A stretch of 59,150 bases of DNA from Henriciella aquimarina (GTDB lineage: Bacteria > Pseudomonadota > Alphaproteobacteria > Caulobacterales > Hyphomonadaceae). Every line of letters starts with the position of its first letter. The first letter of the stretch is position 1. The stretch lies in the NCBI RefSeq assembly GCF_002088975.1, contig NZ_NCST01000092.1, positions 1-59,150 of the forward strand. The letters run 5' to 3'. The notes beneath the pieces were generated by a model that saw only the letters and a program-made list of their open reading frames with translations, was not told where the DNA came from and did no database searches. Shown in pieces: positions 34,399-42,751 of this stretch. The position numbers and the translations under genes were made by a program.

Positions 34399-35550
34399 CT
34401 ATGCCTGAAGCGCAGACATGAAGGCTTTGTCACCGGCCAGAAGAAGGTGGTCCTCAAGGGGTTCACCGCCTGTATTTGCCGGAAAAGTGCCGGAATTCCG
34501 GAAGGTTTCGAGGGCCTGTTCGACGCGGTGGCTTGCCGAACAGTTTTTTATCAGGGGGTGATGAAACGCCGGCATGACGTCCAGCGCCCCACAATCACAG
34601 AATATGACGGGTATCCCTGTGGCCAAGCACGATATGAACGCTGTGGAGGAGACGGTCACCGCGACGTCCACCGCCATGTCGAGCTTCTCGGGCAGGCGCT
34701 CGCGGCCGGCAATCAGGACCTTCTTGCCGGCGGCCGCTTCAATATCGCCCACTTCCGGCTCCGGCTGGGAGGGGTGGAGCTTGACCGTCAGCTCGTATGC
34801 CGACAGCGCCCGGATGAGGGGTAGGTAACGCTCATCCCAGTCGCTGCGGTCCATACGCCCGTAGCGCAGGAAGCACTGGTCGAGAAAGAGGACCCGCAGG
34901 GGCTGTCCGGGATCGGGTGCGGCATAGCCCGTTTGCAGGCTGGCAGGCCGCAGGAGCGGGCCTGTCACGTGGATTGCGCCGGGGGGGATGCCCCATTGCT
35001 GCCTGAGCCGCGTCTTCATGGCTTCCCCGAAGACCAGCGCCTTGTCGGGCCGTGTGATGCCGAAAAAATGATTTCTGTAGAGGAGCCTGTTCAGCAGGAC
35101 GCGGCGGCGTGGACGCGGCGTCGTGAGAGGTAACCGGTCCAGCCGCGCGGTGAGCGGCCACAGCCAGCGGCGGGCGCCGAAACTGCGTCGGGTGTCGAAG
35201 GTCAGGTATCCATCCTGGACCAGCGTCCGCGGAACGCCCATGGCCTTCGCCGCCATGCTGACGGCCTGCGCCGTCCAGCCCTGGTCCTGGAACTGGAGGA
35301 GCTGGCGGCCCTCCAGCATCTCACGCGCGACCTCCTGGGCCAGCACCCACGCGGTCCCGGGGGACTGGCCGGCCGGGGCGGGGAGCAGCGTCACCGGGAT
35401 GTTCAGTCTGGCGAGCCGGTCAAAGGTCCCGGTCGCCAGGACATGCTCGATACCGGCTATGCCGCGGTCGAGCATGGCCTCGATCATTGCGGCATGCGTG
35501 TCCGATTCGCAGAAGGCGACGACATGTTCGAGAGGGCGGTCAGAGGGCAT
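34399..35550 (-). CDS. GT-B-like glycosyltransferase / polysaccharide polymerase-like protein
   Basis: 383 residues. The C-terminal half shows LTVKLHPSQPEPEVGDIE and AVTVSSTAFISCLATGIPVIFCDCGAL, patterns found in CDP-glycerol-type and polysialyltransferase-like GT-B enzymes and related capsule proteins. The N-terminal half has HVVAFCESDTHAAMIEAML, typical of a GT-B first domain, and LQFQDQGWTAQAVSMAAKAMGVPRTLVQDGY. It may transfer or polymerise nonulosonic acid or another acidic unit, since it precedes neuB in one transcript. This is an inference from pattern; I am not sure of the family. Confidence 0.55.
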   Translation of the reverse strand: MPSDRPLEHVVAFCESDTHAAMIEAMLDRGIAGIEHVLATGTFDRLARLNIPVTLLPAPAGQSPGTAWVLAQEVAREMLEGRQLLQFQDQGWTAQAVSMAAKAMGVPRTLVQDGYLTFDTRRSFGARRWLWPLTARLDRLPLTTPRPRRRVLLNRLLYRNHFFGITRPDKALVFGEAMKTRLRQQWGIPPGAIHVTGPLLRPASLQTGYAAPDPGQPLRVLFLDQCFLRYGRMDRSDWDERYLPLIRALSAYELTVKLHPSQPEPEVGDIEAAAGKKVLIAGRERLPEKLDMAVDVAVTVSSTAFISCLATGIPVIFCDCGALDVMPAFHHPLIKNCSASHRVEQALETFRNSGTFPANTGGEPLEDHLLLAGDKAFMSALQA

Positions 35551-35715
35551 GGTTCAGCTTCGCTTGGTCGGCATCGAGGGCGACGGTCCGGCGGAAGGCC
35601 AAGGTGGCGATTGCCGGACGCGGCGGTGTCTGCTTCTTGCTACACTGGTTTGACAAATCGGCAATTGCTGTCTCATTCCTGCAGACGGCCTTGTTGATAG
35701 AGGGATTCCCGCCCC

Positions 35716-36591
35716 ATGGCGCCAATCGATACGCTTGTGGTCACGCGCACACGCAACCGGCCGGCTTTCCTGCGCCGGGCTGCCGAGAGCCTCTGCGCGC
35801 AGACGCATAACGCCTTTGCTTGGGTCATCGTCAATGATGCAGGCGAGCGCGAGCCGGTCGATGCTGTCCTGGAAACGCTTCCTGAGACCCTGAAAGCCGA
35901 AGTCATCCATCTGGACGAGAATGCCGGCATGGAGGCGGCGGGAAACATCGGCATGCGCAGCCGGTTGGGCGAGGGCGCCGACTATGCAGCCCTTCATGAC
36001 GATGACGACCGCTGGGCGCCGGACTTCCTTGTCCGCATGACGGGGGCCCTGTCGTCAAAACCGGACCTGGCAGGCGTGGTATGCGAGTGGCAGGAAATCC
36101 TCGAGACGGAGGCCGGGGGGGCGATCACGCCGAAAAGCGAGGGCGCGGCCCAGTCAGCCGGCGCACTCACCCTTCCGCGCCTGGCCGTACGTAACCGCTT
36201 TCCACCCATAGCCCTGCTCTTTCGCAAGACGGCCTGGGAGGCTGCCGGCGGGTTCAACGAGACGCTGCCCGTCCTTGGAGACTGGGATTTCAACTTGCGC
36301 CTCCTCCTGCAGGGCGACCTTGCCAGCCTGGAGGAGACGCTGGCCTATCAGCATGTCCGCGAACAGGCTTCCGGCACCACGGCCAACTCCATCACCGGGG
36401 CGCGGGACCTGCACAAGGCAATGCGCACGCACCTCATCAATCATCATGTGCGCCAGGATATCGAAGCCGGCCGGCCTGGGTTGGGCGCCTTGCTGGCGCA
36501 GGCCGATATCCTCGAGGACGGGTTGGCGCGAACCTCGCTGAAAGCCCGCGTGCAGCGGCTTCTCGGCCGCTCCGGCGAGACCGCGAACTAG
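35716..36591 (+). CDS. Glycosyltransferase family 2
   Basis: 291 residues. The GT-A domain shows DTLVVTRTRNRPAFLRRAAESLCAQTH, WVIVNDAGEREPVDAVLE, GADYAALHDDDDRWAPDFL (DxD-like metal site) and NETLPVLGDWDFNLRLLLQG. It transfers a sugar to a glycan acceptor in the cytoplasm. The gene is divergent from the GT-B gene, with a TTGACA at 35650-35655 in the spacer that may be a -35 element. It ends in a four-base convergent overlap with the DUF2793 gene. The donor is unknown. Confidence 0.85.
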   Translation: MAPIDTLVVTRTRNRPAFLRRAAESLCAQTHNAFAWVIVNDAGEREPVDAVLETLPETLKAEVIHLDENAGMEAAGNIGMRSRLGEGADYAALHDDDDRWAPDFLVRMTGALSSKPDLAGVVCEWQEILETEAGGAITPKSEGAAQSAGALTLPRLAVRNRFPPIALLFRKTAWEAAGGFNETLPVLGDWDFNLRLLLQGDLASLEETLAYQHVREQASGTTANSITGARDLHKAMRTHLINHHVRQDIEAGRPGLGALLAQADILEDGLARTSLKARVQRLLGRSGETAN

Positions 36592-37535
36592 CAGAAGAAG
36601 AAGTACCGGAAGGTCTGGGCCGAGCCGAACCGGTTCTCGATCCAGAGACTGTCCGTGACCGCCCCGACATTCAGCTGCACATCCGCGCCTGTGGTGCCCG
36701 AAAGCGCCTGGTCGGGATAGAGGCCGAGCTTGCCGCCATTGGCGAGCGCAAGGAGGCCCGGAGTGGTGCCGGTGTCGAAGCAGACAATGCCGGAATAAGA
36801 GACCTGCGGAAATGTTTCCGAGAAGAGCGCGATCGCCATCATCCCTCCGGCGGCAGGCGGAACGACAAGCACAGCCGCATCATCTGCGATCATGACTTCT
36901 CCGGAATGCAGGCCCGTCGCGAGGGTTTCGCCTGTCTCCGACTTCACCGTCAGCCCGGTTGTCCAGGCCGACCCGTCGGCGCTGACCTTGACGCTGAAGG
37001 CGTCGTCGCCGGTCAGGCCGATTTCGGCACGCGCGCTATAGCCGGTCTGGAAGACCAGGCTTGCCGTATCCGGCGTGTCAGCCTTGTTGACCGTCAGGCG
37101 ATGGCCGTCGCCTTCATGGGTGAACAATGCGGCGGGCGCGCTCACCGCCAGGCGGTTCGTCGTGTCGGGCGTGGCGTTGATGCCGAGAAGGGCCGGCTGG
37201 TCGAGCGCGCCCTGCGCCGTCCAGTCAGCGCCGCTCCAGACGCGCATCTGCTGGTCATCGCGGATCCAGGCCTGCCAGCCGGCCTCCGGCACAAGAAAAT
37301 CCCAGGCGCCATCATACCAGGCTGCGACCTCTCCGGCGTGCCCGGTCCAGGTGCCTTGCGGGGCCGGGCCGACAATATAACGCGCGCCCTCGGCTGGGGC
37401 GGAGGGCGGCTCCGGCTGAATGGTCTCCACCGCGAGCTGGACCAGCGCGTCGAGGCGCTTCAGGCTCTCGTTCAGGGTGACATGTTTCTGGGCCTGGTTC
37501 TGTTGCAGGTAAGGCAGGAGAAGATTGGGTGTCAT
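36588..37535 (-). CDS. DUF2793 domain-containing protein (phage-type)
   Basis: 315 residues. The N-terminal 100 match DUF2793: NLLLPYLQQNQAQKHVTLNESLKRLDALVQLAVE, then EGARYIVGPAPQGTWTGHAGEVAAWYDGAWDF. This domain is found in phage or gene-transfer-agent tail-associated proteins of alphaproteobacteria. The remainder is beta-rich with repeated Ala/Gly/Thr segments, ending SLWIENRFGSAQTFRYFFFC with a terminal Cys. No other phage gene is near. It may be a cell-surface or tail-fibre-like protein kept in the glycan locus; its function is unknown. Confidence 0.7.
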   Translation of the reverse strand: MTPNLLLPYLQQNQAQKHVTLNESLKRLDALVQLAVETIQPEPPSAPAEGARYIVGPAPQGTWTGHAGEVAAWYDGAWDFLVPEAGWQAWIRDDQQMRVWSGADWTAQGALDQPALLGINATPDTTNRLAVSAPAALFTHEGDGHRLTVNKADTPDTASLVFQTGYSARAEIGLTGDDAFSVKVSADGSAWTTGLTVKSETGETLATGLHSGEVMIADDAAVLVVPPAAGGMMAIALFSETFPQVSYSGIVCFDTGTTPGLLALANGGKLGLYPDQALSGTTGADVQLNVGAVTDSLWIENRFGSAQTFRYFFFC

Positions 37536-37693
37536 GGCGGCTATTCCCGTTCGGTGTCGGATAACTGCGCACAGGATAGTTGACGGCCCTTCCGGTCGGA
37601 TATCTACAGGGGCAGGGTCGGCACCGGCTGGCCGAGGTCCGTGCCGCTACAGGCAATGTCGCGAAATCCAGGCGACCCGCAGGGAGAAGAAGT

Positions 37694-38866
37694 GTGAAAA
37701 CTGTGGCAATCATCCCCGCCCGCGGTGGGTCCAAGGGCATTCCCGGAAAAAACCTGAAGCCGATCCGCGGCCGCTCGCTCCTGCGCCGTGCCGTCGAGGC
37801 GGCAAGCGGCGCTTCCAGCGTGTCGGAGGTCTATGTCACATCCGACGATGAGACGATCCTGGCCGAAGCTGCGCAGAGTGGAGCGAAGACGATCCGGCGG
37901 CCGGCAGATCTGGCCAATGATACCGCCAGTTCGGAAGCCGCTCTCCTTCACGCCATTGGCGTCATCGAGGAGAACGGCGAAAGCCCTGACATTATCGTTT
38001 TCATGCAGTGCACCTCGCCCTTCGTGCAGGCTGGCGATGTCGAAGGCGTCGTGGCGCCGCTGAAGCAAGGCGACGCCGACTGCGCGCTGACGGTCACGCC
38101 CTTCCACGGTTTCCTATGGAGGCCCGAGGGCAAGGGCGTGGAGCCTGTCGGCCATGAAAAGGAGCATCGGCCAAGACGCCAGGACCGTGACCCGGCCTTC
38201 CTCGAGACCGGCGCGGTCTATGCGATGAAGGCCGAGGGGTTCAAGGCGGCCCGGCACCGCTTCTTCGGTACTGTTGCCCACCACGTTGTGGAGCCCCGGC
38301 GCTCCGTTGAAATCGATGAGCCGCTCGACCTCTCCATCGCCGAAGAAATTGCCAACGAGATCGAGACTGCCGGCGTGGAGGATATCTTCCCCGAAAAGGT
38401 CTCCGCCCTGCTGCTCGACTTCGATGGCGTCCTGACCGACGACTGCGCCATCGTCGATCAGGACGGCAAGGAGGCGGTCAGGGTCAGCCGCTCGGACGGG
38501 ATGGGGATCGAGCGCCTGAAAAAGCACACCGATATACAGGTGTCCGTGGTGTCGAAGGAGACCAATCCCGTTGTCGCTGCGCGCTGCAGGAAGCTCGACG
38601 TTCCGTGTGTGTACGGCGTCGAGGACAAGGTCGCCAATGTCACCGCCTGGTCGAAGGAAACCGGCATTCCGCTCTCGGAAGTCGTTTTCGTTGGCAATGA
38701 CCTGAACGACCTGCCGCTTTTCGCGCTTGTCGGGCTTGCCGTCACGCCCAGCGATGCCTTCGAGCCGGTCCGCAAGTCCGCCGGCCTCGTCCTGGACAAG
38801 CCCGGCGGGAAGGGGGCCGTGCGCGAGATCTGCGAACGCCTGATCGCGCGCCGGACGGAGACCTAG
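37694..38866 (+). CDS. neuA: Acylneuraminate cytidylyltransferase fused to a HAD phosphatase domain
   Basis: About 390 residues. The N-terminal CMP-sugar synthase has the signature IIPARGGSKGIPGKNLKPI (residues about 6-24) and later TSPFVQAGDVEGVV and RRSVEIDEPLDL. From about residue 235 a HAD domain follows: LLLDFDGVLTDD (nucleophile Asp242 and Asp244) and GNDLNDLPLF. This architecture resembles animal CMAS and some bacterial NeuA proteins. The first part would activate a nonulosonic acid as its CMP derivative; the second could be a sugar-phosphate phosphatase like that for 9-phosphate or Kdo-8-phosphate. GTG 37694 is preceded by GGAGAAGAA. It is divergent from the DUF2793 gene. Confidence 0.88.
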   Translation: MKTVAIIPARGGSKGIPGKNLKPIRGRSLLRRAVEAASGASSVSEVYVTSDDETILAEAAQSGAKTIRRPADLANDTASSEAALLHAIGVIEENGESPDIIVFMQCTSPFVQAGDVEGVVAPLKQGDADCALTVTPFHGFLWRPEGKGVEPVGHEKEHRPRRQDRDPAFLETGAVYAMKAEGFKAARHRFFGTVAHHVVEPRRSVEIDEPLDLSIAEEIANEIETAGVEDIFPEKVSALLLDFDGVLTDDCAIVDQDGKEAVRVSRSDGMGIERLKKHTDIQVSVVSKETNPVVAARCRKLDVPCVYGVEDKVANVTAWSKETGIPLSEVVFVGNDLNDLPLFALVGLAVTPSDAFEPVRKSAGLVLDKPGGKGAVREICERLIARRTET

Positions 38867-38902
38867 GGCGGCACGCCTTGATGGTCTGCCTGCTGTGGCC
38901 GG

Positions 38903-39769
38903 CTATTCGCCTTGCAGCACGTCGACGAGTTCGACCTCGAAATCGAGGTCGCTGTTGGGCGGGATGGCGCCGGGATAGCCGCGTTCGCCATAGCCAAGCG
39001 CGGAAGGAATGTGGATCAGCCAGCGGTCACCGGGCTTCATCATGGTGAGCGCTTCCTTCCAGCCGGGGATAACCTCGCCCGGCTTGAACATGATCGGCTC
39101 GCCACGCTGAAAGGCGCTGTCGAATACCTCGCCGTTCTCGGCGAAGCGGCCTTCATAGTAGACGACGGCGGTATCGCTCGGCGTTGGGCTCTTGCCGCTT
39201 TCATCGCCGCTTTCCAGCACGACATATTCGAGGCCGGAATCGGTCTTCTGAACGTCCTCATTGGAAGAGTCCCACGGGGTATATTCGCTCCAGGCTTCCG
39301 CATCGGCCGGTTTCGGCTCGAAGACCTTCTGCAGCTGCACCCGGAAGACGAGATCGTCACCCGGCTTGATCTTGCCACCGGGGCGCGGGCTGTCGCCATA
39401 GCCGAGCCGGGAGGGGATGTAGAAGATGTATTCGTCGCCCTCCGACATGAGCTGCAGGCCCTGCGTCCAGCCGGGAATGACCTGGCCGACGCCAAAGATG
39501 GCCGGGCGCTTGGAGTCGAAGTTCCCGTCGAACACCGTGCCGTCGGGCAGCCGGCCCTCATAGAAGACCTGCACCGTGGAATCGATCTCCGGGGAAGGGG
39601 CGTCTTCCGGGCCTTCCTCGACGACGAGATATTGCAGGCCGCTATCGGTTTCCTGCATCTCCTGGGCCTCCGGGTCCCAGGGGAAGTAGCTCTCGAAATC
39701 AGCCGAAGTCTGCCCGCCGCAGGCGGCAAGGGTCAGCGCGATGAGGGCGGTCGATAGACGTCTGAACAT
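38903..39769 (-). CDS. FKBP-type peptidyl-prolyl isomerase lipoprotein with two FKBP domains
   Basis: 288 residues. A lipoprotein signal with lipobox LTLAAC puts Cys17 at the mature N-terminus. Two FKBP domains follow (about 65-150 and 190-285), each with VFYEGRLPDGTVFDGNF / VYYEGRFAENGEVFDSAF, then QVIPGWTQGLQLM / EVIPGWKEALTMM and IPSRLGYGD / IPSALGYGE. It should act on proline bonds in the periplasm as a folding helper or chaperone. ATG 39769 was chosen because it begins the signal sequence. It is divergent from nothing close; threonine ammonia-lyase follows upstream on the same strand with about 90 bases between. Confidence 0.9.
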   Translation of the reverse strand: MFRRLSTALIALTLAACGGQTSADFESYFPWDPEAQEMQETDSGLQYLVVEEGPEDAPSPEIDSTVQVFYEGRLPDGTVFDGNFDSKRPAIFGVGQVIPGWTQGLQLMSEGDEYIFYIPSRLGYGDSPRPGGKIKPGDDLVFRVQLQKVFEPKPADAEAWSEYTPWDSSNEDVQKTDSGLEYVVLESGDESGKSPTPSDTAVVYYEGRFAENGEVFDSAFQRGEPIMFKPGEVIPGWKEALTMMKPGDRWLIHIPSALGYGERGYPGAIPPNSDLDFEVELVDVLQGE

Positions 39770-39856
39770 GGGGCGCGTGCCTCCTGCAATCCTCAATTCC
39801 GGCGCGAGCCTAGATAGGCCGTCACGCGCTGTCACGATGTCCCGCGCAGGCCGGCC

Positions 39857-41071
39857 CTAATTCTGACGGGGCGGATAGCCGGCCTGGGCAAGCGCGTCGA
39901 TGATTTCCTGCGTATGCTGGGCGTCGCGGGTTTCCATCAGGATGTCGAACTCCGCGCCCTTGGCCGGCACGTCGAGCGCGATCCGGTTATGGGCGACTTC
40001 CATGATGTTGGCGCCATTGTCGCCGATGATCTTGGAGACCAGCGCCAGCAGGCCCGGCGTGTCATCGCCGATGATGCGGATATTCGACAGCCGCTTTTCG
40101 CGCACCAGCGCGCGTGTCAGCACCGAGGCGAGCAGGCGAGTGTCGATATTACCGCCGCACAGGATCAGGCCGACCTTCTTGCCGGCAAAGCGCGACGGAT
40201 GGGCGAGCAGGGCGGCGAGCCCGGCGGCGCCGGCGCCTTCGGCAATCGTCTTCTCGACATCGGCAAACAGGGTGATGGCGCGTTCGAGATGCTCTTCCTC
40301 GACCAGGACGATGTCGTCGACCAGCGCGCGGACCACCTTGCTGGTCAGCTCGCCGGGCTCCTTCACCGAGATGCCCTCGGCAATGGAAGCACCGCCAACC
40401 TTGGCCTCGCGGCCCTGCATTCTTGCATACATGGCCGGGTACATGGCCGCCTGCACGCCGATGACTTTCGTTTCCGGGCTGATCGCCTTCGAGACCGTCG
40501 ACATGCCGGAAATGAGCCCGCCGCCGCCGATCGGCACGACGAGGACATCGAAGTCCGGCTTGTCTTCGTACATTTCGAGCGCCGCTGTGCCCTGTCCGGC
40601 CATGATGTCCGGGTCGTCGAACGGGTGGATCCAGGTCAGCCCCTCGCGCTCGCGCACCTTTTCGGCATAGGCCTTGGCCTCGTCGAACGTTTTGCCTTCC
40701 AGCAGCACGCGGGCGCCGAAGGCGCGGGTATGCTCGACCTTGTTGAACGGTGTGGTGACGGGCATGGCGATGGTCACCGGGATGCCCAGCCGGCGGCCGT
40801 GATAGGCAACGCCCTGGGCATGGTTGCCGGCGGAGGCGGCGATGACGCCAACGGACTTTTCCGCATCGGTGAGGCGGGCGAGCTTGTTCAGCGCGCCGCG
40901 CTCCTTGAAGGCGGCGGTGAATTGCTGGTTCTCGAATTTGACCCAGACGTCCGCCCCCGTGATTTCGGACAGGGTGCGCGACTTGCGCAGCGGGGTGCGC
41001 TCAATCTGGCCGTCGAGAATCCGCGCAGCATCCTTCACGTCTTCAAGGCTGATCGGCAGTGTCTCGGTCAT
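39857..41071 (-). CDS. ilvA: Threonine ammonia-lyase, PLP-dependent, with C-terminal ACT domain
   Basis: 404 residues. The PLP Lys lies in KFENQQFTAAFKERGALNKL, the phosphate-binding loop is PIGGGGLISGM, and SAGNHAQGVAYHG is the substrate Ser/Asn motif. From about residue 325 an ACT domain appears (IRIIGDDTPGLLALVSKIIGDNGANIMEVAHNR). It deaminates threonine (perhaps serine) to 2-oxobutyrate for isoleucine synthesis; this short single-ACT form is the catabolic/TdcB-like layout but often the only IlvA in alphaproteobacteria. It is separated from the histidine phosphatase gene by about 100 bases. Confidence 0.9.
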   Translation of the reverse strand: MTETLPISLEDVKDAARILDGQIERTPLRKSRTLSEITGADVWVKFENQQFTAAFKERGALNKLARLTDAEKSVGVIAASAGNHAQGVAYHGRRLGIPVTIAMPVTTPFNKVEHTRAFGARVLLEGKTFDEAKAYAEKVREREGLTWIHPFDDPDIMAGQGTAALEMYEDKPDFDVLVVPIGGGGLISGMSTVSKAISPETKVIGVQAAMYPAMYARMQGREAKVGGASIAEGISVKEPGELTSKVVRALVDDIVLVEEEHLERAITLFADVEKTIAEGAGAAGLAALLAHPSRFAGKKVGLILCGGNIDTRLLASVLTRALVREKRLSNIRIIGDDTPGLLALVSKIIGDNGANIMEVAHNRIALDVPAKGAEFDILMETRDAQHTQEIIDALAQAGYPPRQN

Positions 41072-41172
41072 TGTATCCTGTCCTGTCTACGGGCGCGGCG
41101 GACCCTATGCCTGCGGGGAAGCCGGGGCAAGCCATGGCCCGTGCGATTTTGCAGGACTGGCTTGAAGGCCTG

Positions 41173-41790
41173 TCAGGGGCGGACGTTCCAGGCCGCGATA
41201 TGTGGCGTCCGGCCCGGCAAGACCTCGAGCACGCCATACGCGCCGGTCTTAAGCTTCAGGTCATGGGCCTCTTCGAAAGGCGCGCCGCCAGCGAGAAGGG
41301 CAAAGCGCGCAATACCATTGCTCGTGACGACAAGGGCTGGATCCTGGTTCCCGCGGCGGGCGAGATAGGTGAACAGGTCCTGCCAGGCGCGCATCAGCAT
41401 GTCCGGATCGACAATCCAGCCCGGCGGCGGGACGCCACGCTCTTCCCAGGCCTTGAGAGCGTCTTCCCCGATGCGGGCGATGACGTCCTCTTCCGGCTTG
41501 TTCTCGTCGGGGCCGTAATCGATCTCGCGCAGAAAGTCGGCGATCTCGATCAGTGGCGGCCGGGCCTGGCCTTCCATGATGATCTCGGTCGTCTCGCGCG
41601 TGCGCCGCAGCGGGCCCGTAATGGCGTCGGTAAAGGCGAGGCCCTCTTCGGCGAAATGACGCGCCAGCGCTTCGGCCTGAGCCGTACCCGAGCGTGAGAG
41701 GGGCAGGTCGGTGCGGGCGCCCACACGGGTCACGGTGTCGCCGGAGTCGAATGTGTTGCCGTGGCGGACGATGTAAAGCGTGCGGGCCAT
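41173..41790 (-). CDS. Histidine phosphatase family protein (phosphoglycerate mutase-like)
   Basis: 205 residues. The catalytic RHGNT is at residues 9-13 (LYIVRHGNTFDSGD), with GPLRRTRETTEI as the second Arg motif and VVTSNGIARF, in which the usual second catalytic His (SHG) is replaced by SNG. That substitution may weaken or change activity. Its start overlaps the stop of kdsB by one base (TAATG), so the two are translationally coupled and the phosphatase may act on a Kdo-pathway intermediate; this is inference. Confidence 0.85.
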   Translation of the reverse strand: MARTLYIVRHGNTFDSGDTVTRVGARTDLPLSRSGTAQAEALARHFAEEGLAFTDAITGPLRRTRETTEIIMEGQARPPLIEIADFLREIDYGPDENKPEEDVIARIGEDALKAWEERGVPPPGWIVDPDMLMRAWQDLFTYLARRGNQDPALVVTSNGIARFALLAGGAPFEEAHDLKLKTGAYGVLEVLPGRTPHIAAWNVRP

Positions 41791-42605
41791 TAGCTCGGGG
41801 CCTCCATCGGGTCGCCATGGCGGGCGATGAGGGCTTCAGCATAGCTCGCATCTTCCGGCGTATCGACGCCCCACATGGCATTGTCGCCCGGCTCGACAGC
41901 GACGGTCTGGATCGTCATGCCGTTCTCAAGGAAGCGCAGCTGCTCAAGGCCTTCCAGCTGTTCGTAATGACCGACCGGCAGGCTGGCGAAGCGCTCCAGC
42001 GCGTCCATGCGGTAGCCGTAAAGTCCGATATGCCGGAACACCGGCGAGAGCGGATCGCTCTGGCGCAGGGCTGCTTCCTTGCGGATCGCCGGGATCACCT
42101 GTTTCGAGAACCAGAGGGCGCGGCCGTCGGCTGTGCGGATACAGCTCGTCCCGCTGAACGGTTCGCGCGTCTTCTGGTCACGCACCAGGTCGAGGGCGGC
42201 CCAGTCGAGCTGGATGACGGGGGTGACGACATCGGTCTGGCTCGTCTCGGCGGCCTCGATGAGGGCGTTCAGATAGGCCGGCGGCGTGAAAGGCGCATCG
42301 CCCTGCAGGTTGAGCACGAAATCCGGGGCTTCACCGAAGCCCCGCGCGGCCGCGAGCGCCCGGTCTGTGCCGGAGGGCAGGTCCGGATCGGTCATCACGA
42401 CGGGCGCGCCGATTTCCTTGGCATGCGCTTCGATCTCATCGTGATCTGTCGCGATGACATAGGCCACATCCGGGCGGGTCTCAGCGGTGCGCCGGGCAAT
42501 GTCGGCGACGCGCGCGACCAGCGTATGACCGGCGATCTGATGCAGGGGCTTCGCCGGGAAGCGTGTGGAGCCGTGGCGGGCCGGGATGACGATGAGGGTC
42601 TGCAT
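41790..42605 (-). CDS. kdsB: 3-deoxy-manno-octulosonate cytidylyltransferase
   Basis: 271 residues. Signature segments are TLIVIPARHGSTRFPAKPL, VIATDHDEIEAHAKEIGAPVVMT, LPSGTDRALAAARGF and VLNLQGDAPFTPPAYL. It activates Kdo with CTP to CMP-Kdo for lipopolysaccharide or capsule. The nucleotide-binding segment LQGDAPF matches KdsB and not NeuA. Start ATG 42605 fits the family; longer frames would add 21 residues. kdsA is divergent 146 bases away, and the histidine phosphatase is coupled behind it. Confidence 0.9.
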   Translation of the reverse strand: MQTLIVIPARHGSTRFPAKPLHQIAGHTLVARVADIARRTAETRPDVAYVIATDHDEIEAHAKEIGAPVVMTDPDLPSGTDRALAAARGFGEAPDFVLNLQGDAPFTPPAYLNALIEAAETSQTDVVTPVIQLDWAALDLVRDQKTREPFSGTSCIRTADGRALWFSKQVIPAIRKEAALRQSDPLSPVFRHIGLYGYRMDALERFASLPVGHYEQLEGLEQLRFLENGMTIQTVAVEPGDNAMWGVDTPEDASYAEALIARHGDPMEAPS

Positions 42606-42751
42606 GCGCTGAAAAATACATCCGCTATAAGTGTCTAGCTCTGTGGGCTCTGTGTCCGACAGCGTCAAGTTGCAGCGTGCCCACGCCCGGAACCTTGCCC
42701 GTTTCGCCGGACTTGTCTAATCGCTCAGCGCAAAGAGAGAAGGCTCCTGAC

